Made by a program: the position numbers and the translations under genes
Notes under the pieces: model-generated
The model's database searches: none
Told to the model about the DNA's origin: nothing
Seen by the model: the letters and a program-made list of their open reading frames with translations, nothing else
Shown here: piece after piece, positions 31,261 through 40,089 of the stretch
Numbering within the stretch: position 1 is the first letter of the stretch
Layout of the letters: every line of letters begins with the position of its first letter
Assembly: GCA_963819715.1 (NCBI GenBank)
Contig: CAWFXE010000002.1
Location: 620,001-684,000, forward strand
DNA: 64,000 nt
Reading direction: 5' to 3'
Source: DASUPK01 sp963819715
GTDB lineage: Bacteria > Actinomycetota > Thermoleophilia > Solirubrobacterales > 70-9

Positions 31261-31995
31261 ATGGCCAATGAGGGCCGACGCAAGTGGTTCAACCGCGCCG
31301 CGAAGGTGGGACGCACCGCGGAGCGGATTGCCGACCTGCCGGCAAACGCTGGTGGGTCGCGGCCGGCCGATCAGCAACACGGCCAAGCTGGACCTGTCCG
31401 AGAAGGGGTCAGCGCCGTCGCGACGATGCTGAAGGCGCCCAGCAAGCATCGGATCACCGCGGTGAAGGAGAACGTCGGCCGCTTCACTGCCAGGATCGAG
31501 ATCACCGGAGAGCAGCCGTACGAGACCAACGTCTGGCAGGCGTTCTGGGAGGACGAGTGGAAGCAGATGCAGCCCGGAATGGAGGTCGATTGCAAGGTCG
31601 ACCCGGAGAATCACGAGCTCGTCTGGCTGATGCCCACCGGCTTCCAGGAACCGGCAAAGCAGGTGACGGGGGCGAGCCTCGATCTCGGCGATCGCATCAC
31701 CGACTCGTCCCAGCTCATTGCCACCGGTCGGCGGGCGACGGCGGCGGTGCTCTCCTCCGAGCCGATGGGCAAGAAGGCCCCTGGGACCGACGACGAGTTC
31801 TACCTCCTCGACCTCGAGCTCAAAGCGGATGACGAACCCAGGAGCTGGAAGGTGAACTTCGGGATGCGAGTCCCGAAGGGCGCCGAGGAGATGGTGGCCG
31901 AGGGGAAGGAGCTCCAGGTGGCCTTCGCCGCGGTGGGCGATCCCGATCGAGTCGCGGTCGACTGGCCGGCGACCTCGGACGGGCGGTTCAGCTGA
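31261..31995 (+). CDS. conserved hypothetical protein with paired beta domains
   Basis: ATG 31,261 has GAGGGAGAGG upstream, 35 bases after the tRNA. A basic helical N-terminus (GRRKWFNRAAKVGRTAERIA) is followed by two similar modules: KVDPENHELVWLMPTGF in the first half and LELKADDEPRSWKVNFGMRV in the second. These resemble small beta domains that read substrate or membrane signals in actinobacterial proteins of unknown function. There is no catalytic motif or signal peptide, so it is probably cytoplasmic. It may be co-transcribed with the phosphotriesterase-like gene 23 bases downstream. Confidence 0.6.
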   Translation: MANEGRRKWFNRAAKVGRTAERIADLPANAGGSRPADQQHGQAGPVREGVSAVATMLKAPSKHRITAVKENVGRFTARIEITGEQPYETNVWQAFWEDEWKQMQPGMEVDCKVDPENHELVWLMPTGFQEPAKQVTGASLDLGDRITDSSQLIATGRRATAAVLSSEPMGKKAPGTDDEFYLLDLELKADDEPRSWKVNFGMRVPKGAEEMVAEGKELQVAFAAVGDPDRVAVDWPATSDGRFS

Positions 31996-32017
31996 TGCTC
32001 GAATAGGGTTCGCCATC

Positions 32018-33007
32018 ATGGCGCAGGTGCAGACCGTCACCGGGCCGATCGACGCCGACCAGCTCGGCATGACCCTGATCCACGAGCACCTGCGCAATCA
32101 GGACGAGGCGGTGCACAACCAGTGGCCGCAGGCCGGCGCCAGCAAGGAGGAGCCGCCGCACGAGGTCGGCCCGGACGAGGTACTCGGCATCGCCGTGCGG
32201 GAGGCGAAGGCCGCCGTCGACCTCGGCGTCAAGACGATCGGCGAGCCCACCGCGATGTTCCTTGGGCGCGACGTCAACTTCCTGAAGCAGGTGGCGGACG
32301 AGACCGGCCTGCAGATCGTGCCCTGCACGGGGATCTACACCTACGACCACCTGCCGCAGTTCTTCCTGAACCGCGATCCGGACCAGATCGCCGAGTTCTT
32401 CGTCGCCGACATCGAGCAGGGAATCCAGGGAACCGACATCAAGGCCGCCTTCATCAAGTGCGCCGCCGACGAACCGGGCGTGAACGAGAGGATCGAGAAG
32501 ATCCACCGCGCAGCGGCGCGTGCCAGCGTCAAGACCGGGGCGCCGATCATGGCCCACTCCCGCCCGGCCAGCGACACCGCCCCGCGGCAGATCGAGATCT
32601 TCGAGGAGGAGGGCGTCGACCTCAACAAGGTCCAGATCGCCCACTGCGGTGACACCGACGACGTCGACTACATCGAGCGCCTGATCGAGAAGGGCGTGTG
32701 GGTCGGACTCGACCGGTACGGCCTCGATCTCTTCCAGCCCTACGAGAAGCGCCAGGCGACGGCGAAGGAGCTGATCATCGAGCGTGGCTACGCGAGCCGC
32801 ATCTTCCTCTCCGCGGATTCCGTCGCGAGCACCGACTGGTTCCCGGCGAACGTGATCGAGCAGCTGATCGCGGCGGGAGCCGCGCACGACTGGACGATCC
32901 GTATCGTGCCCGAGAAGGTCCTGCCCGAGCTCCGCGAGGCGGGCATGACGGAGGAGCAGGAGCGCACGATGATGGTCGACAACGCCGTTTCCTGGCTCAC
33001 CGCCTAG
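32018..33007 (+). CDS. phosphotriesterase-family metal hydrolase
   Basis: This is an amidohydrolase-superfamily TIM barrel of the phosphotriesterase-like type. Visible metal ligands are the HxH of TLIHEHL (first strand), the carboxylated Lys candidate of FIKCAADEPG, His in IMAHSRP and IAHCGD, and the Asp of IFLSADS. Relatives hydrolyse lactones, including acyl-homoserine lactones, or phosphoesters; the substrate is not set by these residues. At 329 residues the length is typical. There is no signal peptide. Confidence 0.87.
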   Translation: MAQVQTVTGPIDADQLGMTLIHEHLRNQDEAVHNQWPQAGASKEEPPHEVGPDEVLGIAVREAKAAVDLGVKTIGEPTAMFLGRDVNFLKQVADETGLQIVPCTGIYTYDHLPQFFLNRDPDQIAEFFVADIEQGIQGTDIKAAFIKCAADEPGVNERIEKIHRAAARASVKTGAPIMAHSRPASDTAPRQIEIFEEEGVDLNKVQIAHCGDTDDVDYIERLIEKGVWVGLDRYGLDLFQPYEKRQATAKELIIERGYASRIFLSADSVASTDWFPANVIEQLIAAGAAHDWTIRIVPEKVLPELREAGMTEEQERTMMVDNAVSWLTA

Positions 33008-33073
33008 CGGCCACCAGGCCGCTCGACTTATCTGGGCGGCCGCTTGTGGCCGCGATCTGATGGGCGAAGCCGT

Positions 33074-33532
33074 CTATCTGCGCGACTCAAAGAACCGTTC
33101 CAGCAGCGCCGCCGACTCCTGGGCGAGAACTCCGCCCTCGACCGCCGGACGGTGGTTGACGACTGGCTCGGCGAACAGGTCGATCACGCTCCCCACCGCC
33201 CCTCCCTTCGGATCCGCCGCGCCATAGACGAGTCGCGGCACACGCGCCAGAGTGATCGCTCCGGCGCACATCGGGCAGGGCTCGAGCGTCACGTAGATCG
33301 TCGTCTCGAGCAGCCGCCAGCCGCCGAGCCGCTCCGCCGCCTCGCGGAGGGCGAGCACCTCGGCGTGCGCGGTCGGGTCACCGCGGAGCTCGCGCTCGTT
33401 GCCGGCCTCGCCCAGCACCTCGTCGCCACGTGCGACCACGGCGCCGATCGGGACGTCCCCATGGTCCGCCGCCCGTGCCGCCAGCTTCAGTGCGCGACGC
33501 ATCATTCGCTCGTCTGTGGGCGTGTCAGTCAT
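33074..33532 (-). CDS. tadA: tRNA-specific adenosine deaminase / nucleoside deaminase
   Basis: CDA-fold zinc deaminase: HAEVLAL supplies the zinc His and catalytic Glu, and PCPMCAGAI the two zinc Cys residues. The C-terminal helix (VLAQESAALLERFF) is TadA-like. TadA converts A34 to inosine in tRNA-Arg(ACG). A guanine or cytosine deaminase of the same family is possible, but the sequence GAVVARGDEVLGEAGNER and length (152) fit TadA best. ATG 33,532 is chosen because the longer frame lacks similarity to the family. Confidence 0.85.
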   Translation of the reverse strand: MTDTPTDERMMRRALKLAARAADHGDVPIGAVVARGDEVLGEAGNERELRGDPTAHAEVLALREAAERLGGWRLLETTIYVTLEPCPMCAGAITLARVPRLVYGAADPKGGAVGSVIDLFAEPVVNHRPAVEGGVLAQESAALLERFFESRR

Positions 33533-33568
33533 GGCAGGAACTTTCTCGGCGAGGCGGTGTTTACAACC

Positions 33569-33660
33569 TAAGCTGCGCACCCGCGCCGCTGATGAGAGGG
33601 TGCTCCGTAGGCGAAGCCGAGGAGCAACCCGATTGATGCCTGTCGACTCAACCGGGGACC
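33569..33660 (+). promoter_or_regulatory. structured 5' leader of the subtilase gene
   Basis: TAAGCT (33,569-33,574) is a plausible -10. The following 80-base leader folds as a three-tier hairpin: GGG/CCC (33,598-33,600 with 33,628-33,630), GCTCC/GGAGC (33,602-33,606 with 33,621-33,625) and GGC/GCC (33,610-33,612 with 33,616-33,618), then a 30-base tail with CGGGGACC just before the ATG. I could not match it to a riboswitch consensus I know. Confidence 0.45.
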
Positions 33661-34992
33661 ATGCGAAAGCTGTTCGCCACAACCGTGCTCGTCCTGATCG
33701 CGACCGCCCTCTGGGCGACGAGCGCTCAGGCAGCCGACCCTCCATATGTGCCGGGCGAGCTGCTCGTCAAGTTCGACGGCGGAGGCGAGCGGGTGCTCGA
33801 CCTGCCGCAGGGGGTCTCTTTGTCCTCCGCGAAGGGGGCCCTCGCGGCGAATCCCGCGGTCGCCTACGCCGTGCCGAACTACATCGCGCACGCGTCCGGC
33901 ATCCCGAATGACCCGGGTCCGGCCGGTACCCCGGGCGGCTGGCAGCGGACGCAGTGGAACTTCCTGCCGTGCGGCTCCCTCTGCGGCGAGACGGCGGCCA
34001 CCTATCAGGCCAAGGGCGGGCTGAACGCGCCTGAAGCCTGGGACATCCTCAAGCAGCGGGGCGCCGCCTTCGGTCGAGGCGCCCGCGTCGCCGTGCTCGA
34101 CACCGGAGTCGCCTACAAGACCAAGAAGCCCCGGTTCCGGCGCAGCCCCGACTTCGCGCGGAAGCAGTTCCTCCCCGGCCACGACTTCGTGGACAGGGAC
34201 AAGGTGCCGCTCGACCAGGACGGCCACGGCACCCATGTCACCGGGACGATCGCCGAGCGCGACGGCAACGGGATCGCGCTGACCGGCCTCGCCCCGAAGG
34301 CGAGGATTATCCCGGTCCGGGTGCTCGACTCCGAAGGCTTCGGCACGGCCCGCGACATCGCTCACGGGATCCGCTTCGCGGCCACCCACAAGGCCCAGGT
34401 GATCAACATGAGCTTCGAGTTCTCCCTCGGCGTCAACAGCTGCTCCAAGATCAAGGGGATCTGCTCGGCCATCAAGTTCGCGTTCAAGAAGGGCGCGCTG
34501 GTCGTGGCCGCGGCGGGCAACGAGAACGGCGAGCCGGTCGCCTTCCCCGCGGGCGCCCCGCACGTGATCGGCGTCGGCCGTACGACCAAGGACGCCTGCC
34601 TGGCGAGCGACTCGCGCACGGGCACGGGTCTGGACCTGATGGCGCCCGGCGGCGGCTTCCCCCTGCTCAGCACCTGCGGCACGGACGACCCGCTCTTCAC
34701 TCGCGGGCTGCCGATCTTCCAGCTCACCTTCGAGGGCCCGCGCTGGACCAACTTCGGCTATCCGGGCGGCTACGAGGGGACCTCGATGGCCGCTGCCCAC
34801 GTTTCAGGAGTCGCCGCGATGGTGATCGCCAGCCGGGTCGTGGGCGCCTCGCCCACCGCCGTCGAGTGCCAGCTCGAGGGGACCGCGCGCCACACGGACG
34901 CCCAGCTCGGGCAGCCATACGACCCGCGCCTGTTCGGGGCCGGCCTCGTCGACGCCGCGGCGGCGGTCAGGGCGAGAGCCGCGGGCTGCTAA
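33661..34992 (+). CDS. secreted subtilisin-like serine protease (S8)
   Basis: A signal peptide (LFATTVLVLIATALWATSAQ) and a short propeptide-like region (PGELLVKFDGGG) precede the S8 catalytic domain. The triad is Asp in VAVLDTGVAY, His in GHGTHVTGT and Ser in GTSMAAAHVSG, with oxyanion Asn in AAAGNENGEP. Several Cys residues (LPCGSLCGE, SCSKIKGICS) suggest disulfides. It should degrade proteins outside the cell. A structured leader lies just upstream, so expression may be controlled after transcription starts. Confidence 0.93.
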   Translation: MRKLFATTVLVLIATALWATSAQAADPPYVPGELLVKFDGGGERVLDLPQGVSLSSAKGALAANPAVAYAVPNYIAHASGIPNDPGPAGTPGGWQRTQWNFLPCGSLCGETAATYQAKGGLNAPEAWDILKQRGAAFGRGARVAVLDTGVAYKTKKPRFRRSPDFARKQFLPGHDFVDRDKVPLDQDGHGTHVTGTIAERDGNGIALTGLAPKARIIPVRVLDSEGFGTARDIAHGIRFAATHKAQVINMSFEFSLGVNSCSKIKGICSAIKFAFKKGALVVAAAGNENGEPVAFPAGAPHVIGVGRTTKDACLASDSRTGTGLDLMAPGGGFPLLSTCGTDDPLFTRGLPIFQLTFEGPRWTNFGYPGGYEGTSMAAAHVSGVAAMVIASRVVGASPTAVECQLEGTARHTDAQLGQPYDPRLFGAGLVDAAAAVRARAAGC

Positions 34993-35002
34993 CCATCCCC
35001 CC

Positions 35003-35452
35003 ATGGATGAAGTCAGCTTCGAGCTCGCGCCAGCGGGCGGCGATTACGCGGACGATCTGACGCAGATCCGCATCGAGGTGAACGGCATGAGCCTGATCGA
35101 GCTCGTGCGGCGGGCCGAATTGCCCTCGGCCCAGGCCGATGACGAGGAGGAGCTCGCCGGCACGTACGTGGGCCTGGTCCCCGGCTACATCCGGATCGAC
35201 CTCGCCAGCCAGTTCCTCGGCACCCCCGGGACCTCGCTCTTCGCCGGGCCGGAGGAGAAGACCGCGCTGCTCAGCTGCAACTGCGGCGAGGTCGGCTGCT
35301 CACCGCTGCTCGCTCGTGTGACGGTCGACGACGACACCGTCACCTGGGATGAGTTCGAGCAGCCCACGCGGCCCGACTGGGACTACGACGGCTTCGGATT
35401 CACGTTCAAGCGCGCGCAGTACGAGCAGGCTTTGCTCGCAATGTTCGAGTAG
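35003..35452 (+). CDS. conserved hypothetical protein
   Basis: 149 residues, 10 bases after the subtilase stop. The N-terminus is a beta sheet (VSFELAPAGGDYADDLTQIR), the middle has a Cys cluster (LLSCNCGEVGCSPLLARVTV) and the C-terminus an acidic strand and helix (WDYDGFGFTFKRAQYEQALL). The CxC-x4-C arrangement could bind a metal. It may be co-transcribed with the protease, but there is no functional clue; a small immunity or regulator role is possible. Confidence 0.6.
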   Translation: MDEVSFELAPAGGDYADDLTQIRIEVNGMSLIELVRRAELPSAQADDEEELAGTYVGLVPGYIRIDLASQFLGTPGTSLFAGPEEKTALLSCNCGEVGCSPLLARVTVDDDTVTWDEFEQPTRPDWDYDGFGFTFKRAQYEQALLAMFE

Positions 35453-35546
35453 GACCGGCTTCGCCATATAGCCGCGGCCACAGGCGGCCGCCCGACACAA
35501 GTCGCTACGGCTTCGCCCTCCCTCCAAAGTAGCGGCCTGGTGGCCG

Positions 35547-35990
35547 CTAGGTCGTCTTGACGATCCACACGTCGCAGGGCGCGTGGTGGGAGATCTTGTT
35601 CGGCACGCTGCCCAGCAGGAACCGGCGAGCGCCGGTCATTCCCTTGTTCCCGACCAGGACAAGGTCGGCGTCGTTCTCCTCGGCGACATCGAGGATCGCG
35701 TCGGCCGGATCGCCCTCGCGCGGGTGGGTGACGACCTCGATCTTGGCCTTCTTCGCCTGGGCCGCGGCCTTGTCGAGGATGAACTGGACGTCCTCGCGGG
35801 GATTCACCGCGTAGGCGACGTCACCCGAGATCCCCTCTCCCTCATCCTTGAGACGAGCCTGCGGCACGGGTTCGTAGGCGCTGACGATCTCAAGCTTGGC
35901 CTTCGAAAGCTTCGCGAGCTCGATCGCGGTCCGCACCGCCTCCGTGGCGGTCTCCGAGCCATCGGTTCCAACCACTATGCGGTCGAACAT
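35547..35990 (-). CDS. universal stress protein (UspA)
   Basis: A single UspA domain with the ATP-binding signature GNKGMTGARRFLLGSVPNKI (G-x2-G-x9-G-S). The first strand FDRIVVGTDGSETA and ending CDVWIVKT are family-typical. ATG 35,990 is chosen, with GAGGAGGGG just before it. It is the last gene of a minus-strand series; a 28-residue membrane protein and the 847-residue membrane protein lie upstream. Confidence 0.92.
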   Translation of the reverse strand: MFDRIVVGTDGSETATEAVRTAIELAKLSKAKLEIVSAYEPVPQARLKDEGEGISGDVAYAVNPREDVQFILDKAAAQAKKAKIEVVTHPREGDPADAILDVAEENDADLVLVGNKGMTGARRFLLGSVPNKISHHAPCDVWIVKTT

Positions 35991-36024
35991 CACCCCTCCT
36001 CGCGGATTTGCGCGCCGATACTAC

Positions 36025-36111
36025 TCAGCTGAGCTTGACGATGGCGATCACCATCGAGGCGAGCAGGCAGAGCACGATGATCACCAGGCAGATGGCCCAG
36101 AGCCGCGGCAT
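36025..36111 (-). CDS. 28-residue single-pass membrane protein
   Basis: The minus strand encodes MPRLWAICLVIIVLCLLASM and VIAIVKLS: one continuous membrane helix with a short polar tail. It fits exactly between the large membrane protein and uspA on the same strand. Such tiny membrane proteins often modify a larger partner, here most likely the 847-residue protein. No ribosome site is obvious, so expression is unproven. Confidence 0.45.
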   Translation of the reverse strand: MPRLWAICLVIIVLCLLASMVIAIVKLS

Positions 36112-36123
36112 GAGGCGATCGTA

Positions 36124-38667
36124 TTAGTCGTCTTGGGAGATCGCCTGGACCTGCGGCGCCACCACGCCGCGCAGGGCGCTCTCGGGCGTGGCCGGCGCGA
36201 CCTCGTACCAGTCGACGTAGCGGCCGCATGCCTGGCTCAAGGGGACCGTCTCCCGCGGCGGGTCCGAGCGCGTCGCCGCCAGGCCGGCCAGGTACGCCTT
36301 GCTCTCCGTGCGCAGCAGCCGGCCGACCAGCGGCGGGTTGCCGACGTCCACGTTCACGATCACGGTCCCGGCCTTCTTCACCTCGAACGAGCCGACGGGG
36401 TAGTAGGGCGACGGCCCGCGGAAGAGCAGGTTCGTCCGCAGCTCGGTGCTGAACGGCTCTACCAGGCCCGGCCCGTTGGCCGTGACGTCCAGAGGCTGTG
36501 TGCTCGCGTACTGGATCGAGAGGTCCCAGTGCCCTGGCGTCAGATAGAGCCGCATGTGGGCCGGCTTGGTCTGGGTCAGCGCCGGGCTCGGGTTCCAGAC
36601 CTTGCCGATCACCGGCTGGACGGTGAAGACGGTCGCCGTTCCCTTCACCTTGGTGATCGGCGCCTGCTCCGGGTTGTCGCAGTCGAGCGGAGCGCCGGGG
36701 TTGACCGGCTCATAGAGCGTGCGGCGCTGGCCGACGTCGTGCTCGCGCTGCCAGAGGATGAAGTCGCCGGTGCGCAGGCGCGGCACGAAGCCCGGTGGCG
36801 CCTGGCTCTGCATGGCGGCGCTGGTGGTCACCACCCAGTGGAACTTGTTCATCACGAATGGCGGGACGTTGTCCCAGTCGAACTTGGCGTTGAGATCGGT
36901 CGCGCGATAGAGCGGATGGACCTCCTCGACGTCGTAGTGGTTGGTGATCGGCGCGTAGACCTCCGAGCCGAGCAGCTCCCAGGAGACGAAGTTGTCGCGG
37001 CCGAGGAAGAGGACGTTCTGGCCGTCGACGATCGGCCGCATGCGCAGCATCTCCTGTAGGTGGTAGTCGGGGCCAACCGCCGACTGCCGCAGCGGCAGGA
37101 GCGTCGAGAACGCGGCCGCGGCCGCGAAGGCGATCGTCAGCAGCGGCACGGCGATGCCCGTGAGGGGCCGAACGAGCCGCGGCGGCCACCACGCCGCCCC
37201 TCCCCCCTCCGGAACGTCGGCCTCCTCGCCGGGCAGGGAGTCCGACGAGAGCAGCCCCCGCACCGCGATCACCATGATCAGCGGCGCGGCGATCGCCAGC
37301 GCCTTGGCCTGCGTGTAGGGAGTGCCGACTGCGAGCGACGCCAGGTAGAGCACCGTCGCCGCCAGCAGCGCCGAGGGAAGGGCCGACTCGCGCCGCGAGA
37401 GCGCCCGGCCGAGGCCCCAGGCAAACGCGACCAGGGCGAGAAGCGCGCCAACGTAGAAGGCGATCTCCGGCGTCGTCGAGTTAGCCGGCGTGATGCGGAA
37501 CTCGCCCGAAGGCCAGACTCCGAACGCCTCCAGGGGGTTGAGCGGCTGCCGCAGATTGCCGAAGCCGACCGTCGGCCCGGTTCCGGACGGACTGAAGGCC
37601 TTGAAGTTGGAGAAGCTCGCAAGCCTGAAGATCTCCGGCAGGGCCGCGACTATCGGGATCCCGATGCCGAGCCAGAGCGCGGGCTTTGCTCCGCGGAGCC
37701 GGTCGCGGAGACGAAGACCGGCGATGAAGGAGGCGGCAGCGTCGCTTTCGCGGATCGCGATGATGAGCATCCAGACGATCGCCGTTCCTAGGAGCCAGGC
37801 AAGTCCCGGGAAGCTGTAGTTGTAGATAGTGCCCGCGGCGATCACGCCCAGGGGGATCGCCGCCATACCGGAGCGGGGGGCGTGTGGAGTGTGATCGCGC
37901 CCGCGATCATTTTGGTCGCGCCCGCGATCAGTCCCAACCGACCATGCCGGTCGGAGCGCCGGCAGCGCCAGCGTGAAGCCGAACAGCGCCAGCGCCAGCA
38001 GCGGCTCCTTGAATGCCCCTTGGGCGAGATAGGCCGCGGCCAGGTACGGGCTGGCGGCGAGCACCGCGCCGGGCACACGTAGCCAGCCGCGCACTCCGCC
38101 CAGCACGCCGTAGGCCGTGAGCGTGAGCAGGACGGCGATTGCGCCCGTCAGCCCGGCGAAGCTCTCGATCAGGCTCGCTCCGCTGACCTTCGCCGTCGCC
38201 GCCACGATCGCGTGGGGGCCGAGCGGATAGCCGTCCTTGATCAGGTCTGGGGTCGGCCCGGCGTGCGAGCTGATCCACTCGGTGAAGAGGAGGTGGGAGG
38301 CCATGTCGTCGTTGACCAGGCCCTGCCCGAGGATCCCGACGCGGCCGCTGGCGGCGAACGGGATGGCGACCACCAGCGCCGCGCCGATCACGGCGACGAT
38401 CGCGCCGATCCGCACCGTCCCGGCCGGGAGGCGCGTCCGGCCGAAAACGACGAAACAGCCGACCAGGGCGACAGCTGTGACGACGGCCGCCGTGACGGCG
38501 TGGCCGGGGAGCTTGATCGCGATGCCGCAGATCACGAGCAGCGCCGAGATCCCGGCGGCGGGGCCGACGGGCGAATGCCGCGGAAGGCCGGCGATCGCCA
38601 TGACCGCCGAGCCGAGAAGCAGGGAGGCGGCCACGATCAGCGCGCCCGCCAGCAGTGTCGAAAACAT
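36124..38667 (-). CDS. large polytopic membrane protein, glycosyltransferase-39/YfhO-like
   Basis: About 12 membrane helices cover the first 500-odd residues, including a loop with NDDMASHLLFTEWISSHAGP that resembles the acidic first loop of C-type (GT39/YfhO) glycosyltransferases. The last about 280 residues form an extracytoplasmic beta domain (HMRLYLTPGHWDLSIQYAST, SPYYPVGSFEVKKAGTVIVN). Enzymes of this sort transfer sugars from lipid carriers on the outer face of the membrane. The identification is based on topology and the Asp-rich loop only. ATG 38,667 begins right after the NlpC-like gene stop. Confidence 0.6.
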   Translation of the reverse strand: MFSTLLAGALIVAASLLLGSAVMAIAGLPRHSPVGPAAGISALLVICGIAIKLPGHAVTAAVVTAVALVGCFVVFGRTRLPAGTVRIGAIVAVIGAALVVAIPFAASGRVGILGQGLVNDDMASHLLFTEWISSHAGPTPDLIKDGYPLGPHAIVAATAKVSGASLIESFAGLTGAIAVLLTLTAYGVLGGVRGWLRVPGAVLAASPYLAAAYLAQGAFKEPLLALALFGFTLALPALRPAWSVGTDRGRDQNDRGRDHTPHAPRSGMAAIPLGVIAAGTIYNYSFPGLAWLLGTAIVWMLIIAIRESDAAASFIAGLRLRDRLRGAKPALWLGIGIPIVAALPEIFRLASFSNFKAFSPSGTGPTVGFGNLRQPLNPLEAFGVWPSGEFRITPANSTTPEIAFYVGALLALVAFAWGLGRALSRRESALPSALLAATVLYLASLAVGTPYTQAKALAIAAPLIMVIAVRGLLSSDSLPGEEADVPEGGGAAWWPPRLVRPLTGIAVPLLTIAFAAAAAFSTLLPLRQSAVGPDYHLQEMLRMRPIVDGQNVLFLGRDNFVSWELLGSEVYAPITNHYDVEEVHPLYRATDLNAKFDWDNVPPFVMNKFHWVVTTSAAMQSQAPPGFVPRLRTGDFILWQREHDVGQRRTLYEPVNPGAPLDCDNPEQAPITKVKGTATVFTVQPVIGKVWNPSPALTQTKPAHMRLYLTPGHWDLSIQYASTQPLDVTANGPGLVEPFSTELRTNLLFRGPSPYYPVGSFEVKKAGTVIVNVDVGNPPLVGRLLRTESKAYLAGLAATRSDPPRETVPLSQACGRYVDWYEVAPATPESALRGVVAPQVQAISQDD

Positions 38668-38676
38668 CGCGGAAGC

Positions 38677-39438
38677 CTAGAGGCCGGGCACGTGCCGGGC
38701 TACGAACCCCGTTGGGTAGGCGTCGTAGGGGTGCCAGCGCGGGCCGGAGCCGCGCACGTCGCCCACGGTGTCCCAGCGCAGGCCGGCGATCACGGCGTAG
38801 ACGTGCGTCGGGCTCGCGTAGATCGTCAGCCACTGCCCGGGGCCCCGCTCGCCGTAGCCCATGAACTGCCCCGAGGTCAGGGGGGTCTGCAGCAATCCCG
38901 CCCCGGCGAGCGCGTAGCTGACGGCGCCCGAGCAGTCGTAGCCCTTCGACTGGAAGGAGCCCTGACCTCCTCCCCACCGGTACGGCTGGCCGACGATCTG
39001 GTTGGCCGCGCTGATCATCGCCCTGATCGGGTCGGGCGCCGAGGGCGGGGCGAGCGCGGTGCGGTTCAGCAGCAGAGCGGAGTAGTTGCCACCGACCGGA
39101 TGGGTCGCTGTGTAGACACGTTTTCGCTCCGCGGGCGTAGGCGGGGTGAACGAGCCGTTGGTGCCGGCCGAGGCCGCCGGCATCCCCGTCTTCGGGTCGA
39201 CCGGGGCCTTCGGGGCTGGCTTTGCCTCCGTCGTGGTGGTCGGAACCTCGCCGCGCGGCCTGTACTGGGGATCGGCGGCCCAGGGCTTGGGCGGGAGCTT
39301 GGTGTCAGCGAACCGCTCGACGGACCCCGAGCTCCCGGCGAGCCGCGGCATGGCGAAAGCCGCCGCGGCGGCGGCGATCAATGCAATCGCCGCGATGACG
39401 ACGACGGCGCGAATGTGACGACGAATTCCGTGGAGCAC
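38677..39438 (-). CDS. exported NlpC/P60-type peptidoglycan hydrolase
   Basis: An N-terminal helix (AVVVIAAIALIAAAAAAFAM) is a signal anchor; a Pro/Thr-rich linker follows. The C-terminal domain has PYRWGGGQGSFQSKGYDCSG with catalytic Cys and ASPTHVYAVIAGLRWDT with the catalytic His region, the NlpC/P60 pattern. It likely cuts peptide bonds of peptidoglycan. The start is a GTG. It lies upstream of the membrane glycosyltransferase-like gene on the same strand, 9 bases apart, hinting at shared cell-envelope work. Confidence 0.8.
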   Translation of the reverse strand: MLHGIRRHIRAVVVIAAIALIAAAAAAFAMPRLAGSSGSVERFADTKLPPKPWAADPQYRPRGEVPTTTTEAKPAPKAPVDPKTGMPAASAGTNGSFTPPTPAERKRVYTATHPVGGNYSALLLNRTALAPPSAPDPIRAMISAANQIVGQPYRWGGGQGSFQSKGYDCSGAVSYALAGAGLLQTPLTSGQFMGYGERGPGQWLTIYASPTHVYAVIAGLRWDTVGDVRGSGPRWHPYDAYPTGFVARHVPGL

Positions 39439-39465
39439 GTCCCCGCCCTCCCGGCTGAGTATGCC

Positions 39466-40089
39466 TCAGCGGAGCTCGATCCGGTGCAGCTGGACCACGC
39501 CGCGGACCCACGTCTCCAATGACCACCGCTTGACCGCCTGCTCCATGAAGGCCTCGGCGGCCGGCCGGCCGGGATCGGCCACCCACGCCACGGGTGCCAG
39601 TCGCGGGAGCAGGTCGAGGAGCATCGCGACGCCGGGCCGCTCGTAGAGCACATCGGTTGCGAGCACGAGGTCGAACGGCCCCCGGTCGACGAGCTCGTCC
39701 GGATCGGCCCAGTCGACGGCGTCGGTCTCGAGCTCGACGCCGTTCGCCTCGGCGTTGCGTTGCACCAGACCGAGGGCGTCGATGTCTCCGTCGGTGGCGA
39801 TCACCTCGGCGCCGCCGAGGGCGGCGGCGATACTCGGCACGCCCAGTCCGCAGCCGAGTTCGACGACCCGCAGGCCGCGCAGGTCCTCTCGATCCAGCTC
39901 CCGCGCCAGGGCCACGCCACTGCGCCAGAGGACCGACCAGTAGGGCGCCAGCGGCGCCCACTCGACCTGGTGGTCGTCGGGTATCTCGGCCGCCTCGGCG
40001 GGCTGGAGTATCTGGATCTCGCCGCTTGGCAGCTCGATCGTGTGGGTGACGAACTCCTCGATCAGGCTGCCGTCTCTTGGGCGGCCCAC
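39466..40089 (-). CDS. class I SAM-dependent methyltransferase (METTL21/nicotinamide methyltransferase-like)
   Basis: Motif I LRVVELGCGLGVPSIAAALG, acid loop IATDGDIDAL, and motif IV DLVLATDVLYE are the usual SAM-binding series. The sequence WAPLAPYWSVLWRSGVALAR preceding it is typical of the protein-lysine/nicotinamide N-methyltransferase branch (FAM86/METTL21 group). Substrate is unknown; protein lysine methylation is the likeliest. The start (GTG 40,089) overlaps the kinase-cyclase stop by 28 bases, so a later start is possible. Confidence 0.78.
   Translation of the reverse strand: MGRPRDGSLIEEFVTHTIELPSGEIQILQPAEAAEIPDDHQVEWAPLAPYWSVLWRSGVALARELDREDLRGLRVVELGCGLGVPSIAAALGGAEVIATDGDIDALGLVQRNAEANGVELETDAVDWADPDELVDRGPFDLVLATDVLYERPGVAMLLDLLPRLAPVAWVADPGRPAAEAFMEQAVKRWSLETWVRGVVQLHRIELR

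Noticed and set aside
33591..33618. Hammerhead-ribozyme-like CTGATGAG followed by GAAG
   Set aside because: The bases between do not form stem II and the conserved GAAA with cleavage-site pairing is absent.
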